From assembly GCA_946403965.1 (NCBI GenBank), contig CAMJBT010000023.1:1-47047 (forward strand): a stretch of DNA of 47,047 nucleotides. The letters run 5' to 3'. Shown here piece after piece: positions 18,020-27,091 of the stretch. The translations under genes and the position numbers were made by a program. Numbering within the stretch: position 1 is the stretch's first letter; each line of letters opens with the position of its first letter. The notes beneath the pieces were generated by a model, which made no database searches, had not been told where the DNA came from, and was given only the letters and a program-made list of their open reading frames with translations. This DNA is from an uncultured Pseudobutyrivibrio sp. (GTDB lineage Bacteria; Bacillota; Clostridia; Lachnospirales; Lachnospiraceae).

Positions 18020-19015
18020 TTAATTTCTCAACTCTCCGGCAATGTTCAATGACATATAATCCTTTATCTCTGATGCATTGTTAGTTCTGCCCAGAATCCA
18101 CATAAGCTTTGTAAGTGCTGCTTCACTTGTCATATCCTGAGCCTGAAGGACTCCGATTTCCATGGCCCTCTTTCCAGTTTCGTACACATCCATTTTAGAT
18201 CCCTCGTATCTGCACTGTGTACCAACCACAACAGTCATACCACCAGCTATTACCTTTTCCAATGTGCTGATAAAGTCATGCTTTAAAAATGGCATGCCTC
18301 CAATTCCAAAAGCTTCGATATATAGCCCCTTATATCCCTGAGCTGCAATAGATTCAATAAGACTTCTGTGAATACCTGGAAACATTTTTATCATACACAC
18401 TTCTGTGGAATATGAATTTTCAAGGCGAAATACTCCGCTTCTGACAGGAATTGTCCTATCATCAATGTTCATTCCGAGCGAACTGATTTCAGCTACATTT
18501 GGATAATTAATGCTTTCGAAAGCATCAAAGCTCAGCGAACGCACCTTTGAAGCACGACATCCCAACATAACTTTTCGATTGAAAGCTACAAACACTCCTG
18601 CTCTACCGCTGGCAGCCATATGAATAGCACAGCGCAGATTTTCCATTGCATCTGCAATAGGATTTGTTATGGAAAGCTGTGATCCTGTGATTACAACTGG
18701 TATATTTATATTTTGAAGCATAAATGAAAGCATAGATGATGTATATGCCAAAGTGTCTGTACCATGGATAATAACGATACCATCATAATTATTTCTTACT
18801 TCGCTAACATGTTCCGCGATGTTGCTCCAATCCTCCGGGAAAATATTAGCACTATCAACTGCAAGGAAATCCTCTATTTCGAAATTTATATCCCCTGAAA
18901 CAATATGAAGTTCTCTTTTCATATCGTTTGTAGAAAGGCCAGGTGCAAGACCACTTTCCTTCATGACAGAAGATAATGTGCCACCTGTATTTATAATCAA
19001 AATCGTCTTACTCAA
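18020..19015 (-). CDS. ansA: L-asparaginase, type I
   Basis: This is a 331-residue cytoplasmic asparaginase that splits asparagine to aspartate and ammonia. Both active-site blocks are seen: INTGGTLSS at the N-terminus (Thr13) and IIHGTDTLAYT (Thr86, Asp87). The blocks VVITGSQL and ASKVRSLSF are also typical of the family. The start is a TTG at 19015, with a good GAAGGAGA site 8 nt upstream and no in-frame ATG near it. No signal peptide is present, which supports the cytoplasmic type. It ends 82 bp before the treR start; I see no functional link with the trehalose genes. Confidence 0.92.
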   Translation of the reverse strand: MSKTILIINTGGTLSSVMKESGLAPGLSTNDMKRELHIVSGDINFEIEDFLAVDSANIFPEDWSNIAEHVSEVRNNYDGIVIIHGTDTLAYTSSMLSFMLQNINIPVVITGSQLSITNPIADAMENLRCAIHMAASGRAGVFVAFNRKVMLGCRASKVRSLSFDAFESINYPNVAEISSLGMNIDDRTIPVRSGVFRLENSYSTEVCMIKMFPGIHRSLIESIAAQGYKGLYIEAFGIGGMPFLKHDFISTLEKVIAGGMTVVVGTQCRYEGSKMDVYETGKRAMEIGVLQAQDMTSEAALTKLMWILGRTNNASEIKDYMSLNIAGELRN

Positions 19016-19057
19016 GTCTAAATCTCCTTCGCAATATTACATATTTCATATCAATAA

Positions 19058-19086
19058 ATTATATCCAATAGAAGCGCTATCTTCAA
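19058..19086 (-). promoter_or_regulatory. Sigma-A promoter of the asparaginase gene
   Basis: On the minus strand TTGAAG (19081-19086) and a consensus TATAAT (19058-19063) are spaced by 17 bp. The start near 19051 gives a leader of about 36 nt before the TTG codon. Confidence 0.75.
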
Positions 19087-19159
19087 ATCCATATTTAACT
19101 TTCTGTCATACAATTAAATATACAATTCTTACCAATAGACTATCATCTTCATAACAAAA

Positions 19160-19373
19160 TCAATAATATTGAAATTTAGAACAAAAATAAGGAGCCAACT
19201 CATTTTGAACAGCCCCCTGTCCTGTAGACGGAGGGTGTTTATTAGAATTAGCTCCTTTAATTCCTCTATAAATGCTGCCTGCTATTGATAATAATTGCAA
19301 GGCAATATTTTCTTTCAGAAAATTTGGGTCTATGCCCATTTCTTGATTTTCTGAGGAAAATAAAAAACCTATT
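19160..19373 (-). ncRNA. Candidate structured 3' RNA or small ORF after the CoA-transferase
   Basis: Between the CoA-transferase stop and the asparaginase promoter the minus strand has two separate hairpins. The first (19316-19353) pairs CAGAAAAT with ATTTTCTG and has an inner TGGG/CCCA step. The second (19189-19257) is a two-tier structure followed by a T run. The same strand also has an open frame of 59 codons from ATG 19339 to the stop ending at 19160 (MGIDPNFLKENIALQ at its start), but I see no ribosome binding site for it. It could be a stabilising 3' UTR, a small RNA, or a small gene. Confidence 0.35.
19182..19257 (-). terminator. Complex two-tier terminator hairpin
   Basis: The outer stem pairs 19245-19257 with 19189-19201 over 13 positions with two G-U pairs. 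Its loop holds a second GC-rich stem (19227-19237 with 19210-19221, one mismatch) closed by a five-base loop. On the minus strand ATTTTTG follows. It is much larger than the other terminators in the window, which are plain single hairpins. Confidence 0.65.
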
Positions 19374-20714
19374 TTATTTGTTTGAACGTCTCCAGATATG
19401 CATCTTCTCAGCTTCAGCAATAAGTTCATCTCTAAAGTCTGGATGTGCAATAGAGATAATAGCCTCTGCACGCTGCCAAGCAGAAAGACCCTTAAGGCAA
19501 ACCTTACCATATTCTGTAACAAGATAATGTGTGTTTGCACGAGTATCTGTAACAATAGAACCCTCTGCAAGTGTAGGACGAATACGGCTCTTTACAGTAC
19601 CATCTTTTGTTGTAAATGTAGATGAAAGGCATACAAAGCTCTTTCCACCATTTGAAAGATAAGCACCAAGAACGAAGTCAAGCTGTCCGCCTGCACCTGA
19701 AATATGCTTTGTTCCAGCAGACTCAGCATTAATCTGACCAAATAAATCTACATCAACAGCGTTGTTGATTGAGATGAAGTTGTCGAGAGCTGAAATCTGA
19801 CGGATATCGTTTGTGTAATCAACTGGAGCACTCATAAGCTCTGGATTTTCATCCATGTAATCGTACATCTTCTTTGTACCAGCACCGAAAGCATATGTCT
19901 GACGGAATCTATCAATGTTCTTCTTTGCACCTGTAATCTTTCCAGCCTTTGCAATATCTACGAATGCATCAACGTACATTTCTGTATGAACACCAAGATC
20001 CTTAAGGTCTGAATCAGCAATCATAGCACCTACTGTGTTAGGCATACCACCAATACCAAGCTGTAAGCATGCACCGTTTGGAATCTCCTCAACGATAAGC
20101 TTTGCAACAGCCTTATCTACATCTGTAGGAGCTCCGCCTGCACCCATCTCTCCGATAGCTGGATTACTGCCCTCAACGATAGCATCAACCTTTGAAATGT
20201 GGATACCTTCCTCAAAACCGCCAAGGCAACGAGGCATGTTTTCATTAACCTCTACGATGATATGCTTAGACTTTTCAACTGCAGCCATAAGATGTGATGC
20301 GTTAGGACCAAAGTTGAAGTATCCATGATTATCCATTGTTGTAGTCTGAATCATAAGAACATCGTTTGGCTCGATGTGCTCACGATAGTATCTTGGAAGC
20401 TCTGAATATCTGATAGGTGCATAGTATGAGCAGCCTCTTGCAATAAGCTTACGCTCAATACCACCCATGTGCCATGAGTTCCAGCAGAAATGCTCACCTG
20501 CATCTTCTCTTTCGAAGATAGCTGGAAGCTTCATTAAGATACCACCACGAACCTTTACATCACGTAATTCATCTGTACGTGCTGCAAGTGCCTTATCAAG
20601 TGCATCTGGTGTACCTGTACACCAACCATAATCTACCCAATCTCCGCTCTTTACTACCTTAACTGCCTCTTCAGCTGTTGTGAGCTTGCTTTTGTATTCA
20701 GCCTGAAAATCCAT
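19374..20714 (-). CDS. but: Butyryl-CoA:acetate CoA-transferase
   Basis: This is a 446-residue class I CoA-transferase that swaps CoA between butyryl-CoA and acetate, the final step of butyrate formation in many gut Lachnospiraceae. The block [14 protein letters not shown] precedes [11 protein letters not shown], with the expected catalytic Glu245. [20 protein letters not shown] is the region used to recognise but genes. The length fits the family. The start has a GCGGAGGT site. 4-hydroxybutyrate CoA-transferase is the main alternative, but the C-terminal block favours the butyryl-CoA enzyme. It has its own promoter, is divergent from a thioesterase, and is followed by a structured 3' region. 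Confidence 0.9.
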   Translation of the reverse strand: MDFQAEYKSKLTTAEEAVKVVKSGDWVDYGWCTGTPDALDKALAARTDELRDVKVRGGILMKLPAIFEREDAGEHFCWNSWHMGGIERKLIARGCSYYAPIRYSELPRYYREHIEPNDVLMIQTTTMDNHGYFNFGPNASHLMAAVEKSKHIIVEVNENMPRCLGGFEEGIHISKVDAIVEGSNPAIGEMGAGGAPTDVDKAVAKLIVEEIPNGACLQLGIGGMPNTVGAMIADSDLKDLGVHTEMYVDAFVDIAKAGKITGAKKNIDRFRQTYAFGAGTKKMYDYMDENPELMSAPVDYTNDIRQISALDNFISINNAVDVDLFGQINAESAGTKHISGAGGQLDFVLGAYLSNGGKSFVCLSSTFTTKDGTVKSRIRPTLAEGSIVTDTRANTHYLVTEYGKVCLKGLSAWQRAEAIISIAHPDFRDELIAEAEKMHIWRRSNK

Positions 20715-20753
20715 AATAAACCTCCGCTCGTTAAAAAATTATCAATTGGATAC

Positions 20754-20782
20754 ATTTTACCACTTATTGATCTAAGCTTCAA
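20754..20782 (-). promoter_or_regulatory. Promoter of the CoA-transferase gene
   Basis: On the minus strand TTGAAG (20777-20782) and TAAAAT (20754-20759) are spaced by 17 bp, with a TGG extension just before the -10. The start near 20747 gives a short leader of about 33 nt. Confidence 0.65.
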
Positions 20783-20828
20783 TTGTTTATCGCTTTATTG
20801 TTTTTTAATAATTAACTCTGCCGTAAAG

Positions 20829-20842
20829 TGTTATACTATAAT
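20829..20842 (+). promoter_or_regulatory. Putative extended -10 promoter of the thioesterase
   Basis: TGTTATACT (20829-20837) is an extended -10 element and overlaps a second possible -10, TATAAT (20837-20842). No good -35 box is seen. The ATG follows at 20872. Confidence 0.45.
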
Positions 20843-20871
20843 TAATAAACATATCATCAGGAGGTAAGACT

Positions 20872-21327
20872 ATGGCAAAACAAGAAATTGAAGTTGCTGG
20901 TGCAAAAAGACAAGTTGAGATTACCCCTTTTGAGCATCACACTAAATATCATGAGACTGATCAACAGGGTATCATCCACACTTCCAACTATGCCAATTGG
21001 ATGGAGGATGCCAGAATGGATTTAATGGAGCAGATGGGACTTGGTTTCAAGCAGATGCTGGAGATGGAAATCAGCTCTCCTGTTGTTTCTCAATCCATTG
21101 AGCATAGAAGCGCTGTTAAGTTTGATGAGACGGTTATTGTAGATACGAAGCTTGTTTCTTATGATGGTCACGAGATGGAAATTGCTTATCGCATTTACGA
21201 TAAGGCTACTGGTGAGGACAGAGCTGTTGCTAGATCGGTACATTGCTTTGTAAATAAATCAGGGGCTCCTATTTCAATGAAGCGAGCCTATCCAGAACTT
21301 GATACAAAATTCTTCGAATTCAAATAA
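20872..21327 (+). CDS. Acyl-CoA thioesterase, 4HBT hotdog family
   Basis: The protein has 151 residues, with an AGGAGGT site before the ATG. The motif YHETDQQGIIHTSNYANWME with the following DAR is the YbgC/4-hydroxybenzoyl-CoA thioesterase signature, where the Asp is catalytic. The single hotdog fold would hydrolyse a short or medium acyl-CoA in the cytoplasm. It is transcribed divergently from the butyryl-CoA:acetate CoA-transferase with about 157 bp between the starts, so a role in acyl-CoA balance is possible (inference). The substrate cannot be told from sequence. Confidence 0.85.
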   Translation: MAKQEIEVAGAKRQVEITPFEHHTKYHETDQQGIIHTSNYANWMEDARMDLMEQMGLGFKQMLEMEISSPVVSQSIEHRSAVKFDETVIVDTKLVSYDGHEMEIAYRIYDKATGEDRAVARSVHCFVNKSGAPISMKRAYPELDTKFFEFK

Positions 21328-21333
21328 AAGAAC

Positions 21334-21359
21334 AGGCACCTGCATAATCGCAAGTGCCT
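21334..21359. terminator. Bidirectional terminator
   Basis: AGGCACCTGC (21334-21343) and GCAAGTGCCT (21350-21359) pair with one mismatch around a six-base loop. T-rich tracts lie on both sides, serving the thioesterase and the converging small gene. Confidence 0.8.
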
Positions 21360-21365
21360 TTGTTT

Positions 21366-21608
21366 TTATTGTCCCTTTGCTGCAATCTCTGTAAGCAAAT
21401 TAATAAGTTCAAGATCTGATTCCTGAACTCTGAGATTTGTTTCAATACGCTCTCCGCTTGGATCCGTAACTGCGATTTCAATGATAGAACCTGGAGTCAT
21501 AGCACGGCCCTTAACTGCACTGAAAAATGGTACAAGCTTCGGATGATTTGCATTGAATTTTTCTGCTGCGCTTCTTACCTTAAATAAATCTGCTGGATTA
21601 AATGCCAT
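21366..21608 (-). CDS. Small conserved-looking protein of unknown function
   Basis: This is an 80-residue soluble protein without a signal peptide or membrane segment; an AGGAG site precedes the ATG. It has a basic N-terminal half (FKVRSAAEKFNANHPKLVPF) and a likely beta-rich second half (GSIIEIAVTDPSGERIETNLRV). I do not recognise the family. It lies 29 bp downstream of a hybrid histidine kinase on the same strand, so the two are probably co-transcribed, and it may be a partner or target of the kinase (inference). Confidence 0.75.
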   Translation of the reverse strand: MAFNPADLFKVRSAAEKFNANHPKLVPFFSAVKGRAMTPGSIIEIAVTDPSGERIETNLRVQESDLELINLLTEIAAKGQ

Positions 21609-21637
21609 AATTGTATTACTCCTATTCTCAAATCTTC

Positions 21638-23977
21638 TTAAATTATATACTTACGTATTAGCTTTCGCAACTCCTCTTCCTTTATAGGCTTTGCAATATA
21701 ATCCGCAAATCCAAGTCGAACATATTCTTCCTTTGCACCTACAACAGCATTAGCTGTCTGCATGATAATTGGTGTATCCTTGTTTAGGTTTGAATCAAGA
21801 TTATCAAGAACATTCTTTAATTCAATACCGTCCATGCCTGGCATCAGATGATCAATAAATATCAAATCGTATTTTGTTCTCTTCACCTTTTCAATCGCTT
21901 CAACACCAGATATAGCTGTATCTACCGATAAGTCTGTATTGCTAAGAAGGGCTGAAAAAACACGAAGATTTATAGCCACATCGTCAACCACAAGAATCTT
22001 ACCTAAAACGTCGAAGGTCTCATGACGGTCAGCAACACGTCTATCACCATTCGGTCCCATAGAGAAAGCTCCACAAGGCTCTACTGAACGGATTTCCTGA
22101 GGGATAATCACTGTAAAGGTTGTTCCTTTTCCTATTTCTGACTCTACTGAAATTTCTCCTTCCATAAGGTCAACCAGCTGTTTTGTAATTGTAAGTCCAA
22201 GTCCCGTTCCTTCTATGCGCTTTTGTTTAAACTCACCTACACGCCTGAAGGAATCAAACAGATATGGAAGGTTTTCCTCAGCAACACCAATTCCTGTATC
22301 ACTGACGCTTACTATCAGCATCAGCTTTCCATTTTCAATTTTACCATCTACAGTAAGAGTGACGCGCCCCTCTGGTGTGTATTTTACTGCATTGGTAAGG
22401 AGGTTTGTGATTACCTGAATAATTCTTTCTTTATCACCGCGAAGTCTGGATGGCAGAACATCGCTCATATCTACCTCAAATGAAAGGCGGCTGGCTTTTG
22501 CTCTAGGGCGTACTAAAGAGTAACACTCTCTAATCATATCCATCAGATCATAATCTTCCGGAGATATTTCGATGGAACCAGCTGTAACCTTTGCCAGGTC
22601 TAGCACCTCATTCACTATACCAAGCAGGTAATTTCCTGCACTGTTTACATCTCTGGCATATTCCAAAATATTATCTTCCCTGCTTTCTCGGAGAATCATT
22701 TTGTTCATGCCTAAAATAGCATTTATTGGAGTACGCATCTCATGAGACATTCTAGTCATAAATGCTATGCTGGCCTCATGTGCCTGTACTGCTGCAAACA
22801 TTTCTCGCTCTGTATCGCGAATATCTCTAAGGGCATTTATATATGACATGGTCATCAAAAATACCATACCAATTAGCAGGTACAAGGCATTCATTGTGAT
22901 AGGTCGATATTTCTTGTAATCATATATTTGGATAGCTCCCATTACAATACTACCCAGGATTCCAATCAATTCCATCCAAAAGCCCTTCACACGGCTTTGA
23001 ATAAAATCCGGAATAAGTGTAAGCAGGAATAAGGCCATTGTTACAACAATTGCCAAAAATGCAATTGGTAGCAGATTACTTAGATCAGTATCATTGTAGA
23101 ACTGTAAAAGTATTGCAACCATAACCGAGAACTCTTCCAACACAACAATGATCATATACATGGTTCGATATCTACCTTCCTGTAGCTTATCGAAAAACAT
23201 AGCCATTGCAATTGGAAGCATTCCCAAGCTGATATAGGTCATGTAAGACAAAAGTGAATAATTCGGAACAAAAATCTGTCGACATCCGGATTCTGCCAGT
23301 GACCATATTGAAAAGCAAATCATTATCCAACCTGCGTAGAACAATGATATGGTTTTGTTGTAGGCCACCTTTACATTAACGCCAATAATAAATGCAATGA
23401 TGCCAAGGGTGAGCAGGAATAATGTAAGTAATAATGTATATCTTTCCCTACTGTAAATATTCATTATTATTCCAAGCTGTGAGCCAATATTTATTTCATC
23501 AACTACACCGGAATAATTGTTATCACCTTGAAATACTATCTTTATGGTTTGCCCGTTATCACTTGGATGCAACGGAACAAACAAAAATGTTCCAGGACTA
23601 TGATCGCCAAACAGACGTGTTTCTTTGGTGGTAAATTCATATCGAATTTCGTCTGCCACATATACCTTTACATCCTGTTTATTTGAATTGAAACTAAGGT
23701 AACAATCTCTGTCCTGCCAAATCTTTAATGTGTTTATAATCACAAACTCATGGGATACTTCCGGTTTATATTGACCTGGAACCGAAATAGACTCAACCGA
23801 GTTGTCCACATGAATCCGCTTCCATCCCTCATTAAAGCTCTCCACGCTGAAATCAGTGTAGGTTCTTTCATCAGGCAAACTATATTCCCCTATAAACACC
23901 AGGGCAATTATAAAGAAAAATAAAATTATACCTGCAATTAAAATCAATCCGTGTAAAAAACCACTAGTCTTCTTCAT
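21638..23977 (-). CDS. Hybrid sensor histidine kinase with receiver domain
   Basis: The protein has 779 residues. The ATG at 23977 has a well-placed GGGAG site; a TTG two codons upstream is too close to it. It has an N-terminal membrane helix, an extracellular domain of about 140 residues, then seven or so membrane segments (about 178-385), a layout like 7TMR-DISM sensors. The cytoplasmic part has a dimerisation region with MSHEMRTPINAILGMNK (phospho-acceptor His412), an ATPase with NLLTNAVKYTPEG and GTGLGLTI, and a C-terminal receiver with LIFIDHLMPGMDG (Asp709). There is no DNA-binding output, so phosphate must pass to another protein. The ligand is unknown. Divergent neighbours are a TPR protein and a secreted or anchored protein. 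Confidence 0.92.
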   Translation of the reverse strand: MKKTSGFLHGLILIAGIILFFFIIALVFIGEYSLPDERTYTDFSVESFNEGWKRIHVDNSVESISVPGQYKPEVSHEFVIINTLKIWQDRDCYLSFNSNKQDVKVYVADEIRYEFTTKETRLFGDHSPGTFLFVPLHPSDNGQTIKIVFQGDNNYSGVVDEINIGSQLGIIMNIYSRERYTLLLTLFLLTLGIIAFIIGVNVKVAYNKTISLFYAGWIMICFSIWSLAESGCRQIFVPNYSLLSYMTYISLGMLPIAMAMFFDKLQEGRYRTMYMIIVVLEEFSVMVAILLQFYNDTDLSNLLPIAFLAIVVTMALFLLTLIPDFIQSRVKGFWMELIGILGSIVMGAIQIYDYKKYRPITMNALYLLIGMVFLMTMSYINALRDIRDTEREMFAAVQAHEASIAFMTRMSHEMRTPINAILGMNKMILRESREDNILEYARDVNSAGNYLLGIVNEVLDLAKVTAGSIEISPEDYDLMDMIRECYSLVRPRAKASRLSFEVDMSDVLPSRLRGDKERIIQVITNLLTNAVKYTPEGRVTLTVDGKIENGKLMLIVSVSDTGIGVAEENLPYLFDSFRRVGEFKQKRIEGTGLGLTITKQLVDLMEGEISVESEIGKGTTFTVIIPQEIRSVEPCGAFSMGPNGDRRVADRHETFDVLGKILVVDDVAINLRVFSALLSNTDLSVDTAISGVEAIEKVKRTKYDLIFIDHLMPGMDGIELKNVLDNLDSNLNKDTPIIMQTANAVVGAKEEYVRLGFADYIAKPIKEEELRKLIRKYII

Positions 23978-24003
23978 CCTCAAACTCCCATAAATTAAGC
24001 ATT

Positions 24004-24078
24004 TTCACTATCTAGTATAATTTTTTAGTAGTGAATAAACAACAAGTTACGAAAATAGTCACAAAAATTTAATATAAT
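24004..24078. promoter_or_regulatory. Divergent control region with inverted repeat
   Basis: TTCACTA (24004-24010) and TAGTGAA (24029-24035) form a 7-bp inverted repeat with an 18-bp spacer that includes TATAAT on the plus strand and TATACT on the minus strand. A second plus-strand TATAAT lies at 24073-24078, closer to the TPR gene. No clear -35 boxes are seen. The repeat could bind a regulator shared by kinase and TPR genes. Confidence 0.4.
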
Positions 24079-24123
24079 AACTCTGTTTAGAACTGATATC
24101 CGAGCTTCAACAGGAGGCACATT

Positions 24124-25071
24124 ATGGCAAGCACAGAGCAAATTGCTAATGAATACTATCAAAAAGGGGTAAATCTGGTCCATATCAACAATTTGGAATT
24201 GGGTATAGACAATCTTAATATGGCAAAATCCATCTATGAGGAATTGGGTGATTCCACAAATTATATAATGGCACTTCGTGGACTTGCTGTTGCCTATGGG
24301 ATAATGGGCTATGACAGCAAAATGCTTTACAAATGCCTAAACGCTTTTGACTATCTGGACAAAAATAAAATCAAAGGTGCCAAGCACTATTTCTATACAA
24401 TTATTTGCAATCGCTATATGGTGCTGGGAGATTATGATAGTGGTATCAATTATGGCAAAATGGCCATGCAGGATTTGGAAGACTATGGAACCGAATTTGA
24501 AAATGATCCCAAAACTTATCTTGTGGCTTGCCTTAATCTAGCCTACTCTTATTTGCATATACATAGACTGTCAGAAGCTGAGACCTACATAAAACGTGCC
24601 ACCGAAATTGCTCATAAAAATGATGTTCATTATCATGATTTAAGTCTTGCTGCACTTAATGCAAATCTCCACTATCAATTAGGTGATACAGCCTATGTAA
24701 ACGAACATCTTAGCGACTTTGCCGGTTTTATGAAAAGCCCTGAAATCACACTTCAGGATTACATGGAGGATTTAAAGCTTCTCATTGAAACCTTCTGTGG
24801 TATGAATGAGTTTGATAGAGCTGAAGCTGTTGCCAAAAATTTGGACTCCAGTGCAACTATTTCAAACAATGCAAATCTCAAGCTTGAAACTGCAAAACTA
24901 TATATGATGGTTTACAAGAGAACTGGTGACTCTGACAAGTATCATCAGGCGTGCGTACGTTATGCTGAGGAGTCCTTAGCATGTGAAGCTGCAAAGACCG
25001 CAGAACATCTAATCGAGATGGACACATCAATTGCATTGTCTATTGCAGACACACCTGTTGAATTAATATAA
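24124..25071 (+). CDS. Tetratricopeptide-repeat protein
   Basis: The protein has 315 residues, nearly all helical. TPR-like repeats start at the N-terminus (EYYQKGVNLVHINNLELGID) and recur about every 35-40 residues (for example NLAYSYLHIHRLSEAETYIK). No signal peptide and no enzyme domain are seen, so it is probably a cytoplasmic scaffold or sensor. In this group of bacteria similar TPR regions are often fused to GGDEF domains; here there is none. An AGGAGG site precedes the ATG. It is followed after 8 bp by a gene for an anchored extracellular protein, and is divergent from a hybrid histidine kinase. Confidence 0.85.
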   Translation: MASTEQIANEYYQKGVNLVHINNLELGIDNLNMAKSIYEELGDSTNYIMALRGLAVAYGIMGYDSKMLYKCLNAFDYLDKNKIKGAKHYFYTIICNRYMVLGDYDSGINYGKMAMQDLEDYGTEFENDPKTYLVACLNLAYSYLHIHRLSEAETYIKRATEIAHKNDVHYHDLSLAALNANLHYQLGDTAYVNEHLSDFAGFMKSPEITLQDYMEDLKLLIETFCGMNEFDRAEAVAKNLDSSATISNNANLKLETAKLYMMVYKRTGDSDKYHQACVRYAEESLACEAAKTAEHLIEMDTSIALSIADTPVELI

Positions 25072-25079
25072 TAATTGTT

Positions 25080-26267
25080 ATGAATAAGAAAAAATTAGGG
25101 ATAATAATAGTTGTGGTTTTAGCTTTGGCCATCTTTGTAAAAGCAGAGCTCACTTACAATTCTTCTCTTAGGATTTTGGCATCAGTTGTTGATTTTTCAG
25201 AATCCACTTTGAACAATCAAAATTATCTTGCCTACAACATCGATCTTAAGGATTTATTTAGAAATTACGCAAACGCTGATATTGGATATACCGGTTCAGC
25301 CTACATAAAAAAACTAGAGGGCTTTCCTTACTCAATTAGCGGAACCATTAAAGGAGAACGTTCTGCATCACAAAAGAAGTTCTCATGCAAATCTGATTTG
25401 GATGTCCTTGTTATGGATGTTGGACAGATGGAGGTTTATGCAGAGGATCAGACAATTTATCTGGTTGCCCCAATGATGGGCAATATTTCCTACGGCTTTG
25501 ATACTGGAAATGATTTATTTCTCACAGCACCAAACCTAAACAACGATATCAACAGAGCCTGGTTCCATGACAACAAAACCAACATCTTCAATTTTGTTAG
25601 AAATATCAAAATAGATAAAAGCGGTGCCAAGTATATCGATGAAGATGGCACTGAATGTGATGAATTCAACATAACCATTCCAAAGGGCCAGGGTGATTTC
25701 ATATGGAAGCTGCTTGGTATGGAAACTCCAGACCATGACATAAAATGCTCCATTTATCTAGACAGCAACAATCACACTAGAAAAATCACCTTTGATTTAT
25801 CACACAAGACAAAAGGCGCCTATATTTCTGTATATGGCAAGGACTTAAGCACCATAGAAATATACTCTCCGCTTCCAGACAGCGAGCAGGTTCGTGTCAC
25901 AATCACCCGAAATGGTGAAACCAACTACACTAATTCCTTTAGCGATAATGTCACCTACACCACCAGCGTCGGCAAAGTATATACTTTAGATTGCAACGTA
26001 CTTCTAAACTATGTAGACGACGGAATCAAGGTTGAGGTTTCAGATTTTGCAATAAATGAAAATGAAAAAACACTAGCTGAAGGCTATCTAAAAGGAAAGC
26101 TTTCCAAAAACGAAAACATGGGTGATGTTTTCGAAAATGCTATAGTTGACCTATCAAATGTTACTGTCATTGACTGGAATACAATAAAAAATGACACCGC
26201 CTCTTTTATAGACGATGTCATATCCCAAGCTCGTGACAATGTTAGCATTTTCAATTTCTTTGAATAG
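25080..26267 (+). CDS. Membrane-anchored extracellular protein of unknown function
   Basis: The protein has 395 residues. Residues 5-21 form a hydrophobic helix after MNKKK, acting as an N-terminal anchor or signal peptide; there is no lipobox Cys. The remainder is beta-rich and acidic, with few recognisable motifs. I do not recognise the family. No ribosome binding site is visible, and the start lies 8 bp after the TPR gene stop, so translation is probably coupled. It ends 8 bp before the converging ohrR-type gene, with no clear hairpin between them. Confidence 0.8.
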   Translation: MNKKKLGIIIVVVLALAIFVKAELTYNSSLRILASVVDFSESTLNNQNYLAYNIDLKDLFRNYANADIGYTGSAYIKKLEGFPYSISGTIKGERSASQKKFSCKSDLDVLVMDVGQMEVYAEDQTIYLVAPMMGNISYGFDTGNDLFLTAPNLNNDINRAWFHDNKTNIFNFVRNIKIDKSGAKYIDEDGTECDEFNITIPKGQGDFIWKLLGMETPDHDIKCSIYLDSNNHTRKITFDLSHKTKGAYISVYGKDLSTIEIYSPLPDSEQVRVTITRNGETNYTNSFSDNVTYTTSVGKVYTLDCNVLLNYVDDGIKVEVSDFAINENEKTLAEGYLKGKLSKNENMGDVFENAIVDLSNVTVIDWNTIKNDTASFIDDVISQARDNVSIFNFFE

Positions 26268-26275
26268 TAAATGAA

Positions 26276-26716
26276 TTACTCTTCTCTGGCACAACCAATT
26301 ATTTTGTATAAAAGATTATAAAGCTGTTGTGCCTCTTCTTGAGAGAGATTAACACATTTGCCCATTTTAGCAGGTATTGAACATGCCTGCTTTTTTAATT
26401 CCTCACCTTCTGGAGTAAGGGTTATGTTTAAGTTTCTCTCATCATCCTTTGAACGATTTCTTACAACATATCCCTTCTGCTCCAGTTTTTTCAAAACTGG
26501 TGTCAATGTACCTGAATCAAGAAACAGCTTCTCTCCAAGTGCCTTTACAGTGATTTCCTGTTCTTCCCAGAGCACAAGTAGTGTGATGTACTGGGTGTAT
26601 GTCAAATCCAAAGGATCCAAGTATGGCTTATACTTGCGGACTATCTCCTTTGAACATGCATACAGCGGAAAACACAGCTGATTAGATATTTTTAAGCAAT
26701 CGTATTTGCTAGACAT
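26276..26716 (-). CDS. ohrR: OhrR-type MarR family redox repressor
   Basis: The protein has 146 residues. The N-terminal block ISNQLCFPLYACSKEIVRKY carries Cys15, the position of the peroxide-sensing Cys in Bacillus subtilis OhrR. LDPLDLTYTQYITLLVLWE and LFLDSGTLTPVLKKLEQKGY, with the wing residues RNRSKDDERNL, are typical of OhrR rather than of other MarR proteins. It is the last gene of a three-gene operon after a thioredoxin reductase homologue and thioredoxin. OhrR normally controls an organic hydroperoxide reductase, which is not in the window; here it appears to control thiol repair. Operator-like sequences at the operon promoter fit this. Confidence 0.88.
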   Translation of the reverse strand: MSSKYDCLKISNQLCFPLYACSKEIVRKYKPYLDPLDLTYTQYITLLVLWEEQEITVKALGEKLFLDSGTLTPVLKKLEQKGYVVRNRSKDDERNLNITLTPEGEELKKQACSIPAKMGKCVNLSQEEAQQLYNLLYKIIGCAREE

Positions 26717-26732
26717 TTAATTCACCTCTATC

Positions 26733-27044
26733 TTAAAGATTTTTTGATACGAAATCTTTCAATGCTTCCTTTGGGACAAATCCAACATTCATATCAACCT
26801 TCTGACCATCTTTCAAAACAACTACAGCAGGTATATTCATTATACCATATTCTTTAGCTAAATCAGGATTTTCATCAGTATCTACGCTATAAAATTTTGC
26901 ATCAGCAGCCATTTCTTCTGAAAGTTCCTCTAAAACAGGTGCCAGCATCTTGCATGGTCCACACCATGTAGCATTGAAATCTAAAACTGAAATGCCTGTT
27001 TTGTCCATTGAATTGAATTCCTGTGTTGTAATGCTCTTTACCAT
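26733..27044 (-). CDS. trxA: Thioredoxin
   Basis: This is a 103-residue thioredoxin. The ATG at 27044 has an AAGGAGA site 8 nt upstream; a longer frame to 27068 overlaps that site and is less likely. The active site reads WCGPCK (Cys28 and Cys31), and the cis-Pro segment is NIPAVVVLKDG. It reduces disulfides in cytoplasmic proteins and is itself reduced by the adjacent flavoprotein. It lies 16 bp upstream of the ohrR-type gene and 104 bp downstream of the reductase, a gap holding two small hairpins. Confidence 0.95.
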   Translation of the reverse strand: MVKSITTQEFNSMDKTGISVLDFNATWCGPCKMLAPVLEELSEEMAADAKFYSVDTDENPDLAKEYGIMNIPAVVVLKDGQKVDMNVGFVPKEALKDFVSKNL

Positions 27045-27091
27045 AATAAGTTCTCCTTTCAAACTCAAAAATATTGGTCTATGTCATGTTT

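Noticed and set aside
23978..23983. TTG start for the histidine kinase two codons upstream
   Set aside because: The GGGAG site would touch the TTG; the ATG at 23977 has normal spacing.
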